A DNA stretch of 64,000 nt from Odiellus spinosus (lineage: Eukaryota; Arthropoda; Arachnida; Opiliones; Phalangiidae): positions 1 through 64,000 of the forward strand of contig CAWUCO010000211.1 of NCBI GenBank assembly GCA_963920705.1, read 5' to 3'. This document shows positions 1 to 11,230 of the stretch, in pieces. The number at the start of each line of letters is the position of its first letter. Position 1 is the first letter of the stretch. The notes under the pieces were generated by a model that saw nothing but the letters and a program-made list of their open reading frames with translations, was not told the DNA's origin and searched no databases. The position numbers were made by a program, and so were the translations under genes.

Positions 1-597
1 GAAAGGTTGACTGCATCCAATTTTGGTCAAATCATCAAGAGGCGTGTTAAAGTTACGGAGAAGTTCCTTGATAGTTTAAGGGGTAGTACTGATATCAGTC
101 GCTTGAAATACGTGAAAGAAGGAATCGAAAATGAGGAGAAGGCGAAAACAAAATATTACAACTCTAAAAATAATGAAGTACATGTTTTCAAAGTGGGATT
201 AGTTATTAATCCAGGGTTCCCAATTTTAGGAGCCTCTCCAGATGGATTGGTATATGATAAAAAGAAAAATGAATTTGGTCTTCTAGAAATAAAAACCTTT
301 TCCAAGGCTAAAGAACTTGGAATGACCATTGACGAAGTGATTTCAAAAAAATTGAATAATTGTCTGAAAAAAGATTCATCCGGGTTCATATTTTTGAACC
401 GCAATCATAATTACTATTATCAGATACAGGGACAACTAGGGTTAACAGGCTTATCCTGGTGTGACTTTGTTGTGGATAGTGGTGCGGATATTTTCTGCGA
501 AAGGATTAAGTTTGACTCTAAATTATTTTTTGAAACAATGTTGCCAAAACTAGATAGGTTTTATTTTTGTGAATATAGGAAGACTGATAGTTCTTAG
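1..597 (+). CDS. YqaJ-like PD-(D/E)XK nuclease, 5' partial
   Basis: The frame is open from base 1 (it reads E-R-L-T-A-S-N-F-G), so the start lies upstream of the window. TASNFG near the N-terminal side is typical of the YqaJ/lambda-exonuclease fold. The catalytic signature follows: GASPDGLV (metal-binding Asp), then LLEIK about 20 residues later (the ExK part). A Q-x-Q-G-Q-L segment (YYQIQGQLG) fits the region that follows in this family. In ISL2EU transposons such a nuclease accompanies the transposase; its exact role in transposition is not known to me. The frame ends at TAG without internal damage. The visible 199 residues cover most of a normal domain. Its neighbour is the transposase gene at 898-2,621 on the other strand, with which it converges. 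Confidence 0.75.
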   Translation, partial: ERLTASNFGQIIKRRVKVTEKFLDSLRGSTDISRLKYVKEGIENEEKAKTKYYNSKNNEVHVFKVGLVINPGFPILGASPDGLVYDKKKNEFGLLEIKTFSKAKELGMTIDEVISKKLNNCLKKDSSGFIFLNRNHNYYYQIQGQLGLTGLSWCDFVVDSGADIFCERIKFDSKLFFETMLPKLDRFYFCEYRKTDSS

Positions 598-897
598 TCA
601 TAAAGAGTTCCTATTTTTAATTCGATCATTTTTTGAAAGAATTGTTGTGATAAATTTAAATGACCTCAAAATATACAAGTTAATTCAAACTTTAAAACCA
701 TGTGATAAAAATAATCATTGTGATATATTTTAATACGCAATAAATATTAACATTTTTGTTTCAAAACATTTGGCTTAATATTTACTATATAATACGAGTT
801 CTACAAGATCTCACTTTTACGTATCGAGATTATCCATTGTTAGTCCATCGGACGTGATAAATTAATCGTGGGTAATGAATTAGCCAATTTCGAATAA

Positions 898-2621
898 TTA
901 AAAACCATCTTCCACAGATGATGGTGGTTCATTTCTGTCAAGGAGGGGTTCGTTTATAAAGTTAAGTAAATAGCAGCATATGAACCATATTTTTTCCAAA
1001 CTTGAACTCATAGAGTTTGGAAACGTATATTTAAGAATTCTAAAATTTTTCAGTTCGTTGATAACTCTCTCGATATGAATTCTTACACTCGCAATGTCTC
1101 TCGTTCGTTGTTCTTCGCAAGCTGAAAACTGTTTTTTATCCCCTAAGAAAGGTGGCATATTTAAATCTACCCCTTTTGCTGCTAAAATATCATGGATTAA
1201 AAAACCCCTATCTGCCATAACTGAGTCTCCTTTTTCTAATAGTTCGATGAGCCCACTATTTGCAGTCAACTCAATGTCAGATTCTCTACCCGGAGCCAAA
1301 GGGGCAATGAAAGACACAAAACCATTAGGTGTTGCTCCAATTAGCCCTTTCGCGGTTGTATGTCTTTTATAATTCGAATAACTATCACACTGGGTGGCGT
1401 AATCCGAGGCCTTTTCAATGAAAAATTCCGTACAATCAATAATCACGCGGGTAGTTGGAAACTTTTCTTTAAATTCTTGAGGCATGTACTCATTTACAAC
1501 TACTCTCGAAGGCCAAATTGGAATGATACTTAGTTTTCGATATAGTAAATCCAACCATGTCGTTATATAATTGCTGACAGTCGTGTGAGATATTTGAAAA
1601 CGATATGCCAAGTCTTTGTTCAATAGCCCAACCCTTAATTTACATAGAGTTAAAAACAATTGTTCTTTGAAGTCCAAAGCCATTATTCTCCCACAAGAAG
1701 ATTTGTTCCGATCTGTCATTCTTGCGTAGCCTTTTCCACTATTATAAAGCGCAAGCGTTGGTAATTCAGACTGTATTTGATGATAAAGAACATTGAAATC
1801 TTCTAAGCATGAAAATCCTGTGTAAAACTTCAGATAATCTTTTTTGCGTGATACATTCTCCAATGTGAATCTGTTATTTTGGCTCTCTTCTTCTTTATTT
1901 TTAATCACTTCTTGCAGACGAATAACCTCTCCTTTTAATTGATAATTCTCAGTCTCGTAATAAGTTGTGGTTTTCTGCAATTCCTTGAAGTTCTCTGTCA
2001 AAGTATTCACTTTTTGTCGCATTAACTCCATCTCATTAAGAAGCTGAATCAGATCATTATTCGGACGCAAGCAGTACGTATGTTCTAGAAAGAAAAATAT
2101 AAGTTTTTTTGCAATCTTTTTATTTTGTTTGGAAATAGCTTACCCAAGTGAAGATAATTTCCATGATTAGCTACTTCATTACATTTTCTTGTAGTTTCTA
2201 TTGCTATTGACTGAATTGGCTCAGTTTGAATTTCAGTTTCACTTCCAATATTTTGTAAGATTCCGCAAGGATCTTCATCGAGCATTTCAAGCCTCATTAA
2301 CTTTGAAATAAAAACAGTTCTCGAGAGACTATGACCCTTTATAATTACTGGAACTTTGTCTTCGTATCTTTTTTTCCCATCAGCATTGAAATGTAGACCA
2401 CATACCATACTATTTTTCTTAGGCTGAAATTTGATTATTTTCGAACCATTTCCATTATCATAGCTAAGTTGTATTCTGTGAATCCATTCCTGGCGAAGAT
2501 CAATATCACTTGGAAATCTATAAAACCCTATCTTACTGTTTGTGAGGTCGCGATGCGTACGAGAATAATTGTTGCAATTGTTGACACAACATTTCGAACC
2601 ACGAAAAAAACTCATTTTCAA
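898..2621 (-). CDS. THAP-domain DDE transposase (ISL2EU/DDE_Tnp_4 type), two exons
   Basis: Exon 1 (2,621-2,144) begins with ATG and encodes a THAP zinc finger: the CCVNNC pair, an invariant-type Trp, then CGLHF. Exon 2 (2,084-898) encodes a coiled-coil-like stretch, a helix-turn-helix region (about residues 140-175 of the exon) and a DDE nuclease. The acidic triad is visible: Asp in IIDCTEF (about 212), Asp in MADRGF (287) and Glu in HIERVINEL (334). Between the exons lies a 59-bp intron (2,143-2,085) with a GTAAGC donor and a pyrimidine-rich TTTCTAG acceptor. Removing it joins the frames exactly and bypasses a TAG stop. The C-terminus is complete. The open frame and intact triad suggest a recently active copy. 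The intron is inferred from sequence, not from transcripts. Confidence 0.8.
2085..2143 (-). other. 59-bp intron in the transposase gene
   Basis: On the minus strand the segment starts GTAAGCT and ends TTTTCTTTCTAG. Read through, the THAP frame stops at the TAG of the acceptor. Spliced, the phase-1 junction keeps the frame into the DDE exon. Small introns of this size are common in invertebrates. Confidence 0.75.
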
Positions 2622-4014
2622 TTCAAAACGTTAAAATAAACAAAAAACTAACTTCAACTTCTTAAGCCTAAGGATTTAGTGGTTTAGCAGACGTCGAAAA
2701 AAGGTCATTAATTTGTTTTTATCACGATAGATGGCTGTAGAAGCAATTTTACGCCCCGTTTCTACTCCCCCCTTCTTAAAATATTGCTTGCCTGGGGGCG
2801 TGGATTTCCAGCTCCTTTTATTTATTTTAGGGTCTATTATCAAAGTTACATCCTATGTTATTCATATGGACAACTATGTTATTCCTTTGGGTACTATTTT
2901 CAAGCTGTAAAATATTTCAAATTCGTATTCGGGTGTGTACTATAGTGTATGTTGATCAACATGTATGAATAGTTTTTAGCTATGTATATGAATACTGAGA
3001 AGGCATGGATATATTACGATATGTTTGTGTACCTGTGTGTTTTATTGAGTTTGTATTAGAAAATATGTATTATATTGAATTCAACAGCTCTTATTCAATA
3101 GCTCTAAAATATACAAGAACTTTCATCAATGATCAAGAATTAGGAGATCAAGAGGTTGTTTAACGTCAACTTAAAGTGATTGTTTATACTCAACAAAAAT
3201 ATTTAATTGTAAGTTAGAAGAGAAAATTACTGTTTTCCTTTTTAAAAATATCATTTTATTTTACAGTTCTATATTTATGAAACAGTACAATCTTTACGGA
3301 AAAGTTAACTTTTAATTCTTTTAATGTTCAAATCAATACTATTTCAAATAATAGATTTACTTAAACATTTTCACCTTCATGGATATTATAATCCTCCTAA
3401 TTTACAAATGTTTTTGTTTAATATATGGTAACATATCTTTAACGTAATTTTATCATATTTATACATAACTCGAGTAAACCTTTTTCAATTATACATATAA
3501 ATGTTTTAAATATTATGTAAATGAAATATTTTTTAAAATTAAATTAATCGAGTTGCAATACATGGAAAATAAAATTCAACAAATTTCTTATACAGAAGTA
3601 AAGGTAATTTGATACTTGCTTGTTTTTGTCAAAACATCTCTAATTGGAACATTCAGCTAGTCTTGAAATCTGTCAGTTTTATATATAACTCAACATAACA
3701 ACCCAAAATACTCTCTAATAATTTTTTCATTAATTGTAATAATTAATTTTAATATAGTTTACAATATTTACTTTAATGAGAATTACGGTTAGATACGTTT
3801 AGTATCTAATGAAATAATCCAGAATAATCTCAAATAACTTTTCATTGATTGTTATAATTTATTTTATTATAATATTTTGAGTTTAATAAGGTAATGCGTC
3901 AAATTATCAATGGATAATTCGTTATTTTCATTGTAGCATTACGAATAGATCTCACTTTTTTAATAAAAATTTTAAAATATAAAATTTGAATGATTTGAAT
4001 AATAATATTTATTT

Positions 4015-5322
4015 CTAATCGTCTTTAAAACGTTTAAAATGCAAAGTGGTAATTGTTTTACCAAGCTTGAATGGTATATTACTACCAGCATCAGTTGTAA
4101 TATCTATATCGACAACATCAAACGAAGTTGTTTTAAGGGGATAATAATTAATAGGATTAAACATTAAATCATGCGTAATATTATTCTTATTATCAGGTCT
4201 AGGGATCCTTCGTAATAAGTCTCCCCATTTATCACCTATAATCTGTCTTTTTATGAGACTAGTATTTACGAACAAATTCTGTATACCTCTGTTTATATCA
4301 GCCATATATTTTCCACATGTATTATGCGTAAATTCTTTATCAATTTGTGTATTATCAAAACCTAACATGAGACCTAATCCAGGATTGTTTTTAGGAAAAA
4401 TAATGCTAAAATTATCTCGCAAAAAATTTTGTTGATCCGATATATGATAATCTGGTTTTGTTTCGTCAATTATCCCTAATCCACAAAGCAACGTTACGAT
4501 TCCATTACTATTTTGTTGAAAATCAAAATATTGTCTCGTTCTTGGTGAAAAACACTCTTTCATTCCATTTAAAACACTCGAGATATTTTCGTACATTCCA
4601 TGTGGAAGTTGATAAGTTTTAGTTTGATACAAAAGATTATCGATACACTCGTGCCCCATTAACGTGAGAGGTTTATCCCTTTTCACCATTTGACGAAGAT
4701 AAAACGGAGGAAATTCACAGGTGTCGAGTCTACGTATGGTCGGGTCTAAAGGCCGTACGCCAACGATAGTTTTACTCGTTAACCATTTATCATAAACACT
4801 AGAATCTAAACCTAATAAATCGCAATAAACTTTAGGAAATTTAACAAAAGTTTCTCCATTGGGTTCTTTAAATTTAACAACAAAACGTTCTTGTTCCTTT
4901 ACGATATCAATTTGAAATTCTATCGCGTCTTTCACTTTCTCGTTGTTTATGGATGTATGCATTTGTTTGATAACTTTATGATAAAGACTTTTACCACTAT
5001 TACCTTTCACAATAACAGTTTTAGCGTTTAAGGTCCCTTCATATATCTCATACTTAAAATCTAAATCAACCATTTTAACAATGAAGGTATCGCAAGAATT
5101 GCTTATATTATCCCATTTTGAAGGCATACTTATATCCGATAATCCGACTCCCCATTGTCCATGTCTTAAATCAATTGATACGGGTAATTGATTAAAATAA
5201 CTAGTACTCGTGTTTTTAGGGTATTTCTTCATCGAAGACTCACTCGTAAGAGTTAAAAAGAAAGAATCGTGTTTAGGAACGAACGAATCCATGTTTCTAA
5301 CGTTAATGAAATTTAATCTCAT
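4015..5322 (-). CDS. Virion-protein-like 435-residue protein, copy 1 (Polinton/Maverick-associated family, tentative)
   Basis: Intact single-exon frame. Near the N-terminus (residues about 20-72) is a pattern of the form S-S-M-K-x-Y-P-x-N-T, then L-P-x-x-I-D-L, then WGVGL and a P-S-K-W. The C-terminal 80 residues include IGDKW, a Y-Y-P-L-K run, F-D-V-V-D-I-D-I and LHFKRF. From memory, this combination occurs in a large family of invertebrate proteins found next to Polinton/adintovirus genes and thought to be virion-related; I cannot confirm that without a search. No signal peptide or membrane segment is seen. It lies in the left palindrome arm and differs from copy 2 at only two residues. The protein could instead be a host-derived passenger or an unrelated structural protein. 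Confidence 0.6.
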   Translation of the reverse strand: MRLNFINVRNMDSFVPKHDSFFLTLTSESSMKKYPKNTSTSYFNQLPVSIDLRHGQWGVGLSDISMPSKWDNISNSCDTFIVKMVDLDFKYEIYEGTLNAKTVIVKGNSGKSLYHKVIKQMHTSINNEKVKDAIEFQIDIVKEQERFVVKFKEPNGETFVKFPKVYCDLLGLDSSVYDKWLTSKTIVGVRPLDPTIRRLDTCEFPPFYLRQMVKRDKPLTLMGHECIDNLLYQTKTYQLPHGMYENISSVLNGMKECFSPRTRQYFDFQQNSNGIVTLLCGLGIIDETKPDYHISDQQNFLRDNFSIIFPKNNPGLGLMLGFDNTQIDKEFTHNTCGKYMADINRGIQNLFVNTSLIKRQIIGDKWGDLLRRIPRPDNKNNITHDLMFNPINYYPLKTTSFDVVDIDITTDAGSNIPFKLGKTITTLHFKRFKDD

Positions 5323-6694
5323 ATTACAATCATATTAATACATCAATGAATTTAAAAAATATCATAACGAATGACAATATGGTTTGAGGGTTTCATTTAA
5401 TTAAATATGGTACCAAATAGAAAAGTAACTTACATTTTTTATTTATATTAAGTATCTTTAAAACAAGTTTACACTTTTTTCAATTGTATAAGAATTTTTA
5501 ATCTTTAATTTAATTACAAACGAATTCTAAATCGAGATAAAATGTCAATAATTATGTGGGTTATAAAGAATTTCATTTCTTTACAATAATTACCATTAGA
5601 AAAGAAAGCTATTCCTTACTGAGGAACCTTAAATTATTGAAAAAATCTGATATATAAAGTAATAAAGTATAAAAAATGTAGGAAAATAAATGGAAGCCTA
5701 GACTAAAAGAAATTTATTATTAAGAGTATTTTATTGTTTATATCCTCTAAATTAGAATTTTACGATCCACCTACCGCTACAGACGGATGTTTTTAATCAG
5801 TAAATTTAAAAATGTTTTTATTACGAACAAACTCTTCTGCCAGATAAATTTTCAATAATCAAGGAGTTATAGAATATTCTTTGCGAGATTATTATTTCTA
5901 TTGCAAAGTGAACAAAAAAGCAGGACCTATTTCTCAGAAATTAGATAATACTTTAGTTCAACTGATACTATCCCTTTAAAACCTTGACGTCTAGATCGAG
6001 AATCTTCATGAGCATTCTCGATCTAGACGTCAAGGTTTTAAAGGGATAGTATCAGTTGAACTAAAGTATTATCTAATTTCTGAGAAATAGGTCCTGCTTT
6101 TTTGTTCACTTTGCAATAGAAATAATAATCTCGCAAAGAATATTCTATAACTCCTTGATTATTGAAAATTTATCTGGCAGAAGAGTTTGTTCGTAATAAA
6201 AACATTTTTAAATTTACTGATTAAAAACATCCGTCTGTAGCGGTAGGTGGATCGTAAAATTCTAATTTAGAGGATATAAACAATAAAATACTCTTAATAA
6301 TAAATTTCTTTTAGTCTAGGCTTCCATTTATTTTCCTACATTTTTTATACTTTATTACTTTATATATCAGATTTTTTCAATAATTTAAGGTTCCTCAGTA
6401 AGGAATAGCTTTCTTTTCTAATGGTAATTATTGTAAAGAAATGAAATTCTTTATAACCCACATAATTTTTGACATTTTATCTCGATTTAGAATTCGTTTG
6501 TAATTAAATTAAAGATTAAAAATTCTTATACAATTGAAAAAAGTGTAAACTTGTTTTAAAGATACTTAATATAAATAAAAAATGTAAGTTACTTTTCTAT
6601 TTGGTACCATATTTAATTAAATGAAACCCTCAAACCATATTGTCATTCGTTATGATATTTTTTAAATTCATTGATGTATTAATATGATTGTAAT

Positions 6695-8002
6695 ATGAGA
6701 TTAAATTTCATTAACGTTAGAAACATGGATTCGTTCGTTCCTAAACACGATTCTTTCTTTTTAACTCTTACGAGTGAGTCTTCGATGAAGAAATACCCTA
6801 AAAACACGAGTACTAGTTATTTTAATCAATTACCCGTATCAATTGATTTAAGACATGGACAATGGGGAGTCGGATTATCGGATATAAGTATGCCTTCAAA
6901 ATGGGATAATATAAGCAATTCTTGCGATACCTTCATTGTTAAAATGGTTGATTTAGATTTTAAGTATGAGATATATGAAGGGATCTTAAACGCTAAAACT
7001 GTTATTGTGAAAGGTAATAGTGGTAAAAGTCTTTATCATAAAGTTATCAAACAAATGCATACATCCATAAACAACGAGAAAGTGAAAGACGCGATAGAAT
7101 TTCAAATTGATATCGTAAAGGAACAAGAACGTTTTGTTGTTAAATTTAAAGAACCCAATGGAGAAACTTTTGTTAAATTTCCTAAAGTTTATTGCGATTT
7201 ATTAGGTTTAGATTCTAGTGTTTATGATAAATGGTTAACGGGTAAAACTATCGTTGGCGTACGGCCTTTAGACCCGACCATACGTAGACTCGACACCTGT
7301 GAATTTCCTCCGTTTTATCTTCGTCAAATGGTGAAAAGGGATAAACCTCTCACGTTAATGGGGCACGAGTGTATCGATAATCTTTTGTATCAAACTAAAA
7401 CTTATCAACTTCCACATGGAATGTACGAAAATATCTCGAGTGTTTTAAATGGAATGAAAGAGTGTTTTTCACCAAGAACGAGACAATATTTTGATTTTCA
7501 ACAAAATAGTAATGGAATCGTAACGTTGCTTTGTGGATTAGGGATAATTGACGAAACAAAACCAGATTATCATATATCGGATCAACAAAATTTTTTGCGA
7601 GATAATTTTAGCATTATTTTTCCTAAAAACAATCCTGGATTAGGTCTCATGTTAGGTTTTGATAATACACAAATTGATAAAGAATTTACGCATAATACAT
7701 GTGGAAAATATATGGCTGATATAAACAGAGGTATACAGAATTTGTTCGTAAATACTAGTCTCATAAAAAGACAGATTATAGGTGATAAATGGGGAGACTT
7801 ATTACGAAGGATCCCTAGACCTGATAATAAGAATAATATTACGCATGATTTAATGTTTAATCCTATTAATTATTATCCCCTTAAAACAACTTCGTTTGAT
7901 GTTGTCGATATAGATATTACAACTGATGCTGGTAGTAATATACCATTCAAGCTTGGTAAAACAATTACCACTTTGCATTTTAAACGTTTTAAAGACGATT
8001 AG
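6695..8002 (+). CDS. Virion-protein-like 435-residue protein, copy 2
   Basis: Mirror-image copy of the gene at 4,015-5,322, on the opposite strand and pointing away from the palindrome centre. Two residue differences from copy 1 are visible: Ile for Thr at about 96, in the EG(T/I)LNAK stretch, and Gly for Ser at about 182, in the WLT(S/G)KT stretch. The frame is intact from ATG to TAG, and the same N-terminal WGVGL and C-terminal LHFKRF motifs are present. The start chosen is the first ATG, which all three copies conserve; a second in-frame Met follows at residue 11. Continuing downstream leads into the satellite-bearing arm that is shared with copy 3, so this copy may be the one at the native end of the large element. 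Confidence 0.6.
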   Translation: MRLNFINVRNMDSFVPKHDSFFLTLTSESSMKKYPKNTSTSYFNQLPVSIDLRHGQWGVGLSDISMPSKWDNISNSCDTFIVKMVDLDFKYEIYEGILNAKTVIVKGNSGKSLYHKVIKQMHTSINNEKVKDAIEFQIDIVKEQERFVVKFKEPNGETFVKFPKVYCDLLGLDSSVYDKWLTGKTIVGVRPLDPTIRRLDTCEFPPFYLRQMVKRDKPLTLMGHECIDNLLYQTKTYQLPHGMYENISSVLNGMKECFSPRTRQYFDFQQNSNGIVTLLCGLGIIDETKPDYHISDQQNFLRDNFSIIFPKNNPGLGLMLGFDNTQIDKEFTHNTCGKYMADINRGIQNLFVNTSLIKRQIIGDKWGDLLRRIPRPDNKNNITHDLMFNPINYYPLKTTSFDVVDIDITTDAGSNIPFKLGKTITTLHFKRFKDD

Positions 8003-9579
8003 AAATAAATATTATTATTCAAATCATTCAAATTTTATATTTTAAAATTTTTATTAAAAAAGTGAGATCTATTCGTAATGCTACAATGAAAATAACGAAT
8101 TATCCATTGATAATTTGACGCATTACCTTATTAAACTCAAAATATTATAATAAAATAAATTATAACAATCAATGAAAAGTTATTTGAGATTATTCTGGAT
8201 TATTTCATTAGATACTAAACGTATCTAACCGTAATTCTCATTAAAGTAAATATTGTAAACTATATTAAAATTAATTATTACAATTAATGAAAAAATTATT
8301 AGAGAGTATTTTGGGTTGTTATGTTGAGTTATATATAAAACTGACAGATTTCAAGACTAGCTGAATGTTCCAATTAGAGATGTTTTGACAAAAACAAGCA
8401 AGTATCAAATTACCTTTACTTCTGTATAAGAAATTTGTTGAATTTTATTTTCCATGTATTGCAACTCGATTAATTTAATTTTAAAAAATATTTCATTTAC
8501 ATAATATTTAAAACATTTATATGTATAATTGAAAAAGGTTTACTCGAGTTATGTATAAATATGATAAAATTACGTTAAAGATATGTTACCATATATTAAA
8601 CAAAAACATTTGTAAATTAGGAGGATTATAATATCCATGAAGGTGAAAATGTTTAAGTAAATCTATTATTTGAAATAGTATTGATTTGAACATTAAAAGA
8701 ATTAAAAGTTAACTTTTCCGTAAAGATTGTACTGTTTCATAAATATAGAACTGTAAAATAAAATGATATTTTTAAAAAGGAAAACAGTAATTTTCTCTTC
8801 TAACTTACAATTAAATATTTTTGTTGAGTATAAACAATCACTTTAAGTTGACGTTAAACAACCTCTTGATCTCCTAATTCTTGATCATTGATGAAAGTTC
8901 TTGTATATTTTAGAGCTATTGAATAAGAGCTGTTGAATTCAATATAATACATATTTTCTAATACAAACTCAATAAAACACACAGGTACACAAACATATCG
9001 TAATATATCCATGCCTTCTCAGTATTCATATACATAGCTAAAAACTATTCATACATGTTGATCAACATACACTATAGTACACACCCGAATACGAATTTGA
9101 AATATTTTACAGCTTGAAAATAGTACCCAAAGGAATAACATAGTTGTCCATATGAATAACATAGGATGTAACTTTGATAATGCTTTAACTCCCAAACTAC
9201 AAGTCGTACAGCTTTGAGATTTGGTCACGTGATAGGGTCTACCCCTGTATAGGGGGCTTACCTGTATTACACCAAAGCCTTACAGGAAAGCCTACCCTAA
9301 GTTTCGCAGGGGTATACAATTTTCTTATTGGAACTATGTAATTAAAATAAAATAGTAAATATTAATACAATGACGTCATTACCCCTTTACAATACACCAT
9401 AGATCACGTGTTAGGTTCCCCGTAGGTCGAATGATTAAACAATCAATTATTCTTATAATTGGTTTTCCTATAATAGACTATTTATTCTTCATGCCTATAT
9501 CAGGGTTAATATTTTAATCTGAGAAGAAAGTTTACTCATTTCTCTCTTTCTTCGATAATAATATTGTCCACATACTATA

Positions 9580-10230
9580 AAAAATTCTCTGTTTGTCTGT
9601 TTCAAGATATAACCGCTAGGTGATTAACGATTGGTTTGATACCTCCAATGTTATTATTGTAATATTCATTGTACATCTCATATGAAAGTTAGCGTAGTTT
9701 TTTACTTTGATTTTTCCTTCTCAAAACTACAAATCGATTTTGGTTTATCGGTTTCAAGATGTCACCACTAGACGTATAACTTTACTTTTATATTTCCAAT
9801 GTTCTTGATGTATTTTTGAATATTTTACTCATATATCAACATTGTCTAGTTTGATTATACTCTAAAAAATACAAATTTTCTCAAGTTTATTTGTTAGATG
9901 GATAACGCTTGTTAGATATCTCCTGTGGTAATATTGTGTTGTTCAATGTACGTCTCATATGATAATCAATTTGGCTTAATTTACCTCTGAAAATAAAACT
10001 TTCTCGATTTACTTGTTTCAAAAATATCACCGCTAGTTGATTAACGCTTGGTTTCATATCCCAATCCTATTGTATTGTTCAATGTATGTTTCATATAGAA
10101 ATCAACTTTGTTTACTCGGATTTGAGAGGTACAAGAAACTAATAAACCTCTTTCGGTTTACCTGTTTTAAAATATCACCGCTTGATACATAACTCTTGGT
10201 TTGATAACCCTCAATGATCTTATTATAATA
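9580..10230 (+). repeat. About 150-bp satellite units, left arm, first block
   Basis: Four to five diverged units. Each has a core like CACCGCTAGGTG followed by TTAACGCTTGGTTTGATAT, a CTCATATG-type box and a run resembling TACTTTGATTTACC. Cores lie near 9,615, 9,766, 9,900, 10,030 and 10,178. The blocks at 22,680-23,490 are the inverted counterpart. Confidence 0.8.
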
Positions 10231-10239
10231 AATATATTT

Positions 10240-11230
10240 TTCGTCTTACTATTCTATCTACCCACGTTTTTAAAACCTTAAACACACTAGGGTTCTGTTA
10301 TTTCTAAAATGATTAATTATCCCACAGCCGTTTGGCTAACCTTGGGGAGTTTTTTTATCGTCCCACGAAGTTGATTCATAATTTTCTCACTCGTTAAAGT
10401 ACGCTCGCCTTTTTATAATTAATGATTTTAGCCTTGGAATTTTTTTACTGCCTGGAGAGTTTTTTAAATTATCAAAGGGTTATTTCTTCGTAATATATAA
10501 GCGTAACGAAATATTTTTATTCAAGGGCATAGAGAAGTTTAGTATAAAACCACCATCCTTCTCCATTGGAAAGCAACACAAATTCTATGTCGTTTGATCA
10601 TAGAAGTTCGTATTCGATGTCTTCTAGTACCACGCTACAAACCCAACGCTTCTACACGTAAATATTTTTGAAACTTTAACTCTAGGAGATTATACTAATA
10701 GGCTATTTACAGCATATCGTCGATCTATAGATCTTTAAACACGACTATTAAGAAGAATGTTTCAGTACTTGATATAACTCCCTCAATACTCTTTTGGAAT
10801 AATATGACTTTTTCTGACTTCATTTTTCCATAAAGTCTGGGTATTTCTGAGGGCGTTAGTAGTATTGGAAATAGCTGAAGCCGGCATTCGATGTCTTCTA
10901 CACGTAAATATGTTTTGAAACTTTAACTCTATGAGATTATGTTAATAAATTATTTATGAAATACTGTTGATCTGTATACTCTTTTGGAATAATAGGACTT
11001 TTGACTTCCTTTTTCCATAAAGTCTGGGTATTTCTGAGGGCGTTGGGATTAGCTGAAGTCGGTATTCGCTGTCTTCTAGTACCACGCTACAAACCCTCCG
11101 CTTCTACGCGTAAATATTTTTGAAACTTTAACTCTATGAGATTATGTTAATAGATTATTTATGTAATTTTTTGATCTGTATACTCTTTTGGAATAATAGG
11201 ACTTTTGACTTCCTTTTTCCATAAAGTTTG
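10240..11230 (+). repeat. Arm-specific sequence with about three units of about 200 bp
   Basis: 10,240-10,560 is non-tandem arm sequence with no gene. From about 10,600 three imperfect units follow. They share ACGTAAATATTTTTGAAAC, a CTCTTTTGGAATAATA segment and CATAAAGTCTGGGTATTTC. Unit junctions are near 10,640, 10,885 and 11,080, and some units have internal deletions. The inverted counterpart is at 21,630-22,330. Confidence 0.75.

Larger units (their letters stand above)
1..2836. mobile_element. ISL2EU-type DNA transposon, one end (left part outside the window)
   Basis: A YqaJ-type nuclease gene on + and a THAP-DDE transposase gene on - converge with about 300 bp between them. From memory, this gene pair is characteristic of ISL2EU elements in the PIF/Harbinger-IS5 group. 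The left end lies outside the window, so terminal repeats cannot be compared. The right limit is set only by the start of the large palindrome at 2,837. The 300 bp between the genes (598-897) is AT-rich with no further reading frame. The segment 2,622-2,836 upstream of the transposase gene is presumed promoter and terminal sequence, but no clear motif is visible. Confidence 0.7.
2837..9180. repeat. Near-perfect 6.3-kb palindrome (arms 2,837-6,003 and 6,014-9,180)
   Basis: Position x on the left pairs with 12,017-x on the right from the centre out to both ends, so the arms carry no net length difference. The centre is CTTCATGAGC (6,004-6,013). I noticed only a few mismatches, for example the ones giving T/I and S/G differences in the two gene copies and one near 5,549/6,468. 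Outside the palindrome the flanks differ: the left flank is the ISL2EU end, and the right flank continues into the satellite-bearing arm. Besides the two genes, the arms are AT-rich and I recognise nothing else in them (2,837-4,014, 5,323-6,003 and the mirror segments). Confidence 0.95.

Noticed and set aside
7582-7764. 60-codon frame antisense to the virion-like gene, present in the two closest copies
   Set aside because: It is conserved only because the sense gene is nearly identical; it has no independent support.
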